Part shown: positions 61,805-64,000 of the stretch, one piece after another
Layout of the letters: the number at the start of each line of letters is the position of its first letter
Position numbering within the stretch: the stretch's first letter is position 1
DNA from: Longitalea luteola
GTDB taxonomy: Bacteria; Bacteroidota; Bacteroidia; Chitinophagales; Chitinophagaceae
DNA length: 64,000 nt
Direction of reading: 5' to 3'
Assembly (NCBI RefSeq): GCF_017356035.1
Contig: NZ_JAFIQX010000010.1
Span: 62,001 to 126,000 of the forward strand
Position numbers and translations under genes: made by a program
Notes under the pieces: generated by a model
Seen by the model: only the letters and a program-made list of their open reading frames with translations
What the model was told of the DNA's origin: nothing
The model's database searches: none

Positions 61805-62257
61805 ATGCAAATGAACGATCACTTTTTTATGCAACGCTGCCTGCAGCTGGCAGCGGAGGCAAAAAAGAATGGCAAAACAGCGGTAGGCGCAGTAATGGTA
61901 AAAGATAACAACATCATAGCAGAAGGCTGGGAAGGAGAAAGCCTGCTTCCCGACATACTTGGCCATGCGGAGATCGTTGCCATCGTAAAAGCCATTGAAA
62001 AACTGAATACGAAAGACCTGAGCCTTTGCACTATGTACACAACGGTAGAACCATGTTTCATGTGCAGTTATTTGATCAGGGAAACACAGATCGCCCGAGT
62101 AGTTTTTGGAGCAAAGGCAGGCGACATCGGCGGCGTGCACTCCAATTTCCCATTGCTGGGCACAACCGCCATTGGCAGGTGGAAAAAGTCTGTAGCCACT
62201 GAAGGAGGAATGCTGGAAAAAGAATGTTTACAATTCCTCCAAAAAGTAAAAGGATAA
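61805..62257 (+). CDS. Cytidine/adenosine deaminase-like nucleoside deaminase
   Basis: A 150-residue zinc deaminase of the TadA/cytidine-deaminase superfamily: first zinc ligand and catalytic Glu in GHAEIVAI (about residue 59), zinc cysteines in VEPCFMCSYLI (about 84). VGAVMVKDNNIIAEGWE is the first strand region. Shorter C-terminal helix than guanine deaminase or TadA, with LLGTTAIGRWKK unlike TadA, so nucleoside or small-base deamination is as possible as tRNA editing. Start ATG 61805 (or 61811). Convergent with the DUF1624 gene. Confidence 0.87.
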   Translation: MQMNDHFFMQRCLQLAAEAKKNGKTAVGAVMVKDNNIIAEGWEGESLLPDILGHAEIVAIVKAIEKLNTKDLSLCTMYTTVEPCFMCSYLIRETQIARVVFGAKAGDIGGVHSNFPLLGTTAIGRWKKSVATEGGMLEKECLQFLQKVKG

Positions 62258-62276
62258 CGCGCGTACCGTATCCCGG

Positions 62277-63431
62277 TCACAGATACCGCAACCACTTTTT
62301 CCCTTTATTATTTTCCTTATAGCCAGCATACCATTTGCAAAGCGGGTACATAACGGCAACGATGGCCAGCCATACCACATAAATGGCCCAAAGGTCCAGC
62401 CCGCTGCCGGATTTAGGCCTGCCGAAATTAAATCCGAATACCATGTCGGCGCTTGTAAATCCCTGCATATACACCATGACAAACACAAGTAGATGTATAA
62501 TGTAAAAATGGATCAAAAAATAAAACAAGGGTACCTTTCCATAAATGCTGATGACTTCTGTTAGTTTGTTCCTTATTCCCTGCAGCGCGCAGGTGAGCAG
62601 AAACAGGACGCCCACGAACAACAGGCAGAACTGCAGGGAAGGCGGATATTTGGTCACGTTCATAAAAGAAAGAAAAGTATACACGCCATTTTTCTGCGTT
62701 GCCCATGGCACTGGATCTCCGTAAATATTCAGGACCCGCAAAAGAATAAATAATCCCATCGAAGCAATACCCACTTTTAAAAAGAATGGCTTTGGCGTTT
62801 CCATCGCAAAGAATCGGCCTGCGGCAAATCCGGTGAGCAAAATGCCCAGCCAGGGAACAGGCGGATACGTCATAATAAACAAACGATCGCCCGCAAATGG
62901 AAAGGCGCCGGGTGCAAAGAACGGCATCAGTATTTTTTTAAATAAAGCTGTTTCTGATCCAGGCACCAATGGCGCCAGGTTGTGAAGAAAAAGGATCGAC
63001 AACCCGATGATGCCGATTGTTCTTAAAGAACAAGTAAGCAATAAAGCAAGGATAATAAAACCAAATCCTATGGTTGCAATAACCTCAAAGATCAATATTT
63101 TAAAATGGATGTCGAACAACAGTCCAAAATTTACCAGGGTAAACTCCAATACGATCAGCCACAAACCTCTTGTAAGCAAAAACCTGCGGCTTGCCCGAAT
63201 ATCCTGCCGGCTCTTCATGGAAAGAAATGCTGAGGTCCCTGACAGAAAAACAAAGGTAGGCGCACACAAATGGGTGATCCAACGGGTAAAAAACAATGCC
63301 GGCGTGGTAGTCTTTAAGTTCGTGGGCAGATCGGTGAGGGATGTAGTATGTAACAGGTCTCTGACATGGTCAAGCGCCATTATGATCATTACGATGCCGC
63401 GAATAAGGTCAATGCTGTAAATTCTTTTCAT
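62277..63431 (-). CDS. DUF1624 (HGSNAT-type) membrane acyltransferase-like protein
   Basis: A 384-residue protein with about ten membrane segments. It opens with the DUF1624/heparan-alpha-glucosaminide acetyltransferase-like motif SIDLIRGIVMIIMALDHVRD; the His in LDHVRD is the expected catalytic or acyl-acceptor residue. It continues with TRWITHLCAPTFVFLSGTSAF and ends with a Lys-rich tail. These enzymes transfer acyl groups across the membrane onto glycans. Start ATG 63431 (MKRIYSID) rather than the upstream open frame. Divergent from the LytS-like gene at 63662. Confidence 0.88.
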   Translation of the reverse strand: MKRIYSIDLIRGIVMIIMALDHVRDLLHTTSLTDLPTNLKTTTPALFFTRWITHLCAPTFVFLSGTSAFLSMKSRQDIRASRRFLLTRGLWLIVLEFTLVNFGLLFDIHFKILIFEVIATIGFGFIILALLLTCSLRTIGIIGLSILFLHNLAPLVPGSETALFKKILMPFFAPGAFPFAGDRLFIMTYPPVPWLGILLTGFAAGRFFAMETPKPFFLKVGIASMGLFILLRVLNIYGDPVPWATQKNGVYTFLSFMNVTKYPPSLQFCLLFVGVLFLLTCALQGIRNKLTEVISIYGKVPLFYFLIHFYIIHLLVFVMVYMQGFTSADMVFGFNFGRPKSGSGLDLWAIYVVWLAIVAVMYPLCKWYAGYKENNKGKKWLRYL

Positions 63432-63626
63432 GCAATAAAGATTATATAATACCTGGGGAACAACAATGAAGACCCAGTGCAACACAAACCAAATTTATCG
63501 GTTCCTGGCTAAACCACCCCTTTCAAATCGGCCAACACCTGACGAAACTATACACGGTAGTTGGTCTGAATATTCCGCCGTTGGTCGAAATTGTTTTGTA
63601 TTGGGAAAACGGTATCTATTAATTCC

Positions 63627-63652
63627 TAAGTTTGTCAGGAAATAGGAAGGAG
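63627..63652 (+). promoter_or_regulatory. Possible -7 element and ribosome-binding site of the 63662 gene
   Basis: TAAGTTTG at 63627-63634 fits the TAnnTTTG -7 box. No TTTG at the right distance upstream is clear. AGGAAGGAG at 63644-63652 is a strong ribosome-binding site, 9 bases before ATG 63662. Confidence 0.4.
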
Positions 63653-63661
63653 ATCCCTAAT

Positions 63662-64000
63662 ATGAAAAAGCTAAACAGGGAGATAACTTTCAACCTGGTG
63701 TTCTGGCTGCTTTATTTCCTGTACGAGTGGTTTGGACTGGCCGCCCTTTCAGGTGAATACAGCAGTTACCTGATAAACGCATGCATGGCCTTACCACTGG
63801 CGTTTATCGTTTCATACCTCACGGTTCACGTATTCATAACGAAATATTACAATCATGGCAAAAAAGCGCAATTCTGGATCCTGCAGATCGCCGTTTCATT
63901 GGTGCTGCTATTGTGCAGGCGATTGATCAACTATTACATCATCTATCCAGCGTATTTTCCCCAAGCGCAACATGTGCCTTTATTCTCATTCGGCAAACTG
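63662..64000 (+). CDS. LytS-type sensor kinase, N-terminal part only (cut by window end)
   Basis: 113 residues of an open frame that runs off the window. It begins KKLNREITFNLVFWLLYFLYEWF and continues with further hydrophobic segments (ACMALPLAFIVSYLTVHVFI, then FWILQIAVSLVLLLC), the four-helix membrane module typical of LytS-type Bacteroidota kinases. The kinase domain lies beyond 64000, so the call rests on the membrane pattern. The start is supported by a strong ribosome-binding site. Confidence 0.7.
   Translation, partial: MKKLNREITFNLVFWLLYFLYEWFGLAALSGEYSSYLINACMALPLAFIVSYLTVHVFITKYYNHGKKAQFWILQIAVSLVLLLCRRLINYYIIYPAYFPQAQHVPLFSFGKL

Overview
The window comes from a Bacteroidota chromosome, most likely the family Chitinophagaceae (Niastella/Chitinophaga-like). 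The evidence is two SusC/SusD outer-membrane uptake pairs, an ECF sigma/FecR cassette next to a SusC with an N-terminal STN domain, a type IX secretion tail, LytS-type sensor kinases at both ends, and promoters of the Bacteroidota type (TTTG or TTG, about 19-20 bases, then TAnnTTTG). Intergenic spaces carry families of degenerate short word repeats. I see no insertion sequence, prophage, CRISPR array, rRNA or ordinary tRNA.

Layout. 1-4 kb: truncated LytS-like kinase, a DUF4440-like secreted protein, a stand-alone receiver and a GNAT acetyltransferase. 4-7.7 kb: a three-gene acyl-CoA (probably propionyl-CoA) carboxylase operon closed by a hairpin. 7.7-11.3 kb: a SnoaL-like protein and a large outer-membrane barrel with a kinase-like motif. 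11.4-21.1 kb, minus strand: SusC, SusD, metallophosphoesterase, MFS transporter, FAD oxidoreductase and an EEP-family phosphodiesterase, an uptake locus without recognisable glycoside hydrolases. 21.6-27 kb: two unrecognised exported proteins, an ArsR/AHSA1 pair with a clear promoter and operators, and an orphan FtsX-like permease.

27.1-33.3 kb is the most unusual part. A WYL regulator is divergent from a plus-strand module: a 149-nt tRNA-shaped RNA with perfect acceptor, D, anticodon and T stems but an 83-nt anticodon loop; a 744-aa protein with a Cys/His zinc-binding motif and a TerD-like C-terminal part; a second, degenerate tRNA-like RNA; a 107-aa S24/S26-type peptidase-like protein; and two different RlaP-type nucleotidyltransferases that overlap by 11 bases. 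This reads as an RNA-repair or RNA-sensing system built around dedicated tRNA mimics.

33.4-49.4 kb: a DUF2459-like protein, then a second, sigma/anti-sigma controlled SusCD locus with a type IX-secreted phosphodiester glycosidase, an EEP phosphodiesterase, a YdcF-like protein and an SGNH esterase. Both SusCD loci lean toward phosphodiester or phosphate chemistry. Upstream is a large MG2-like surface protein. 49.5-56.8 kb: a short UvrA paralogue, a CAP-domain protein, a TolB-N/TPR protein with an unusual C-terminal module, a vanadium-type haloperoxidase and a homocysteine S-methyltransferase. 56.9-64 kb: Bcr/CflA-like MFS plus AraC, a TetR gene with matching operators before itself and before the next operon (DUF1348, DsrE, PNPOx-like, deaminase), a DUF1624 membrane acyltransferase, and the start of a second LytS-like kinase cut by the window end.
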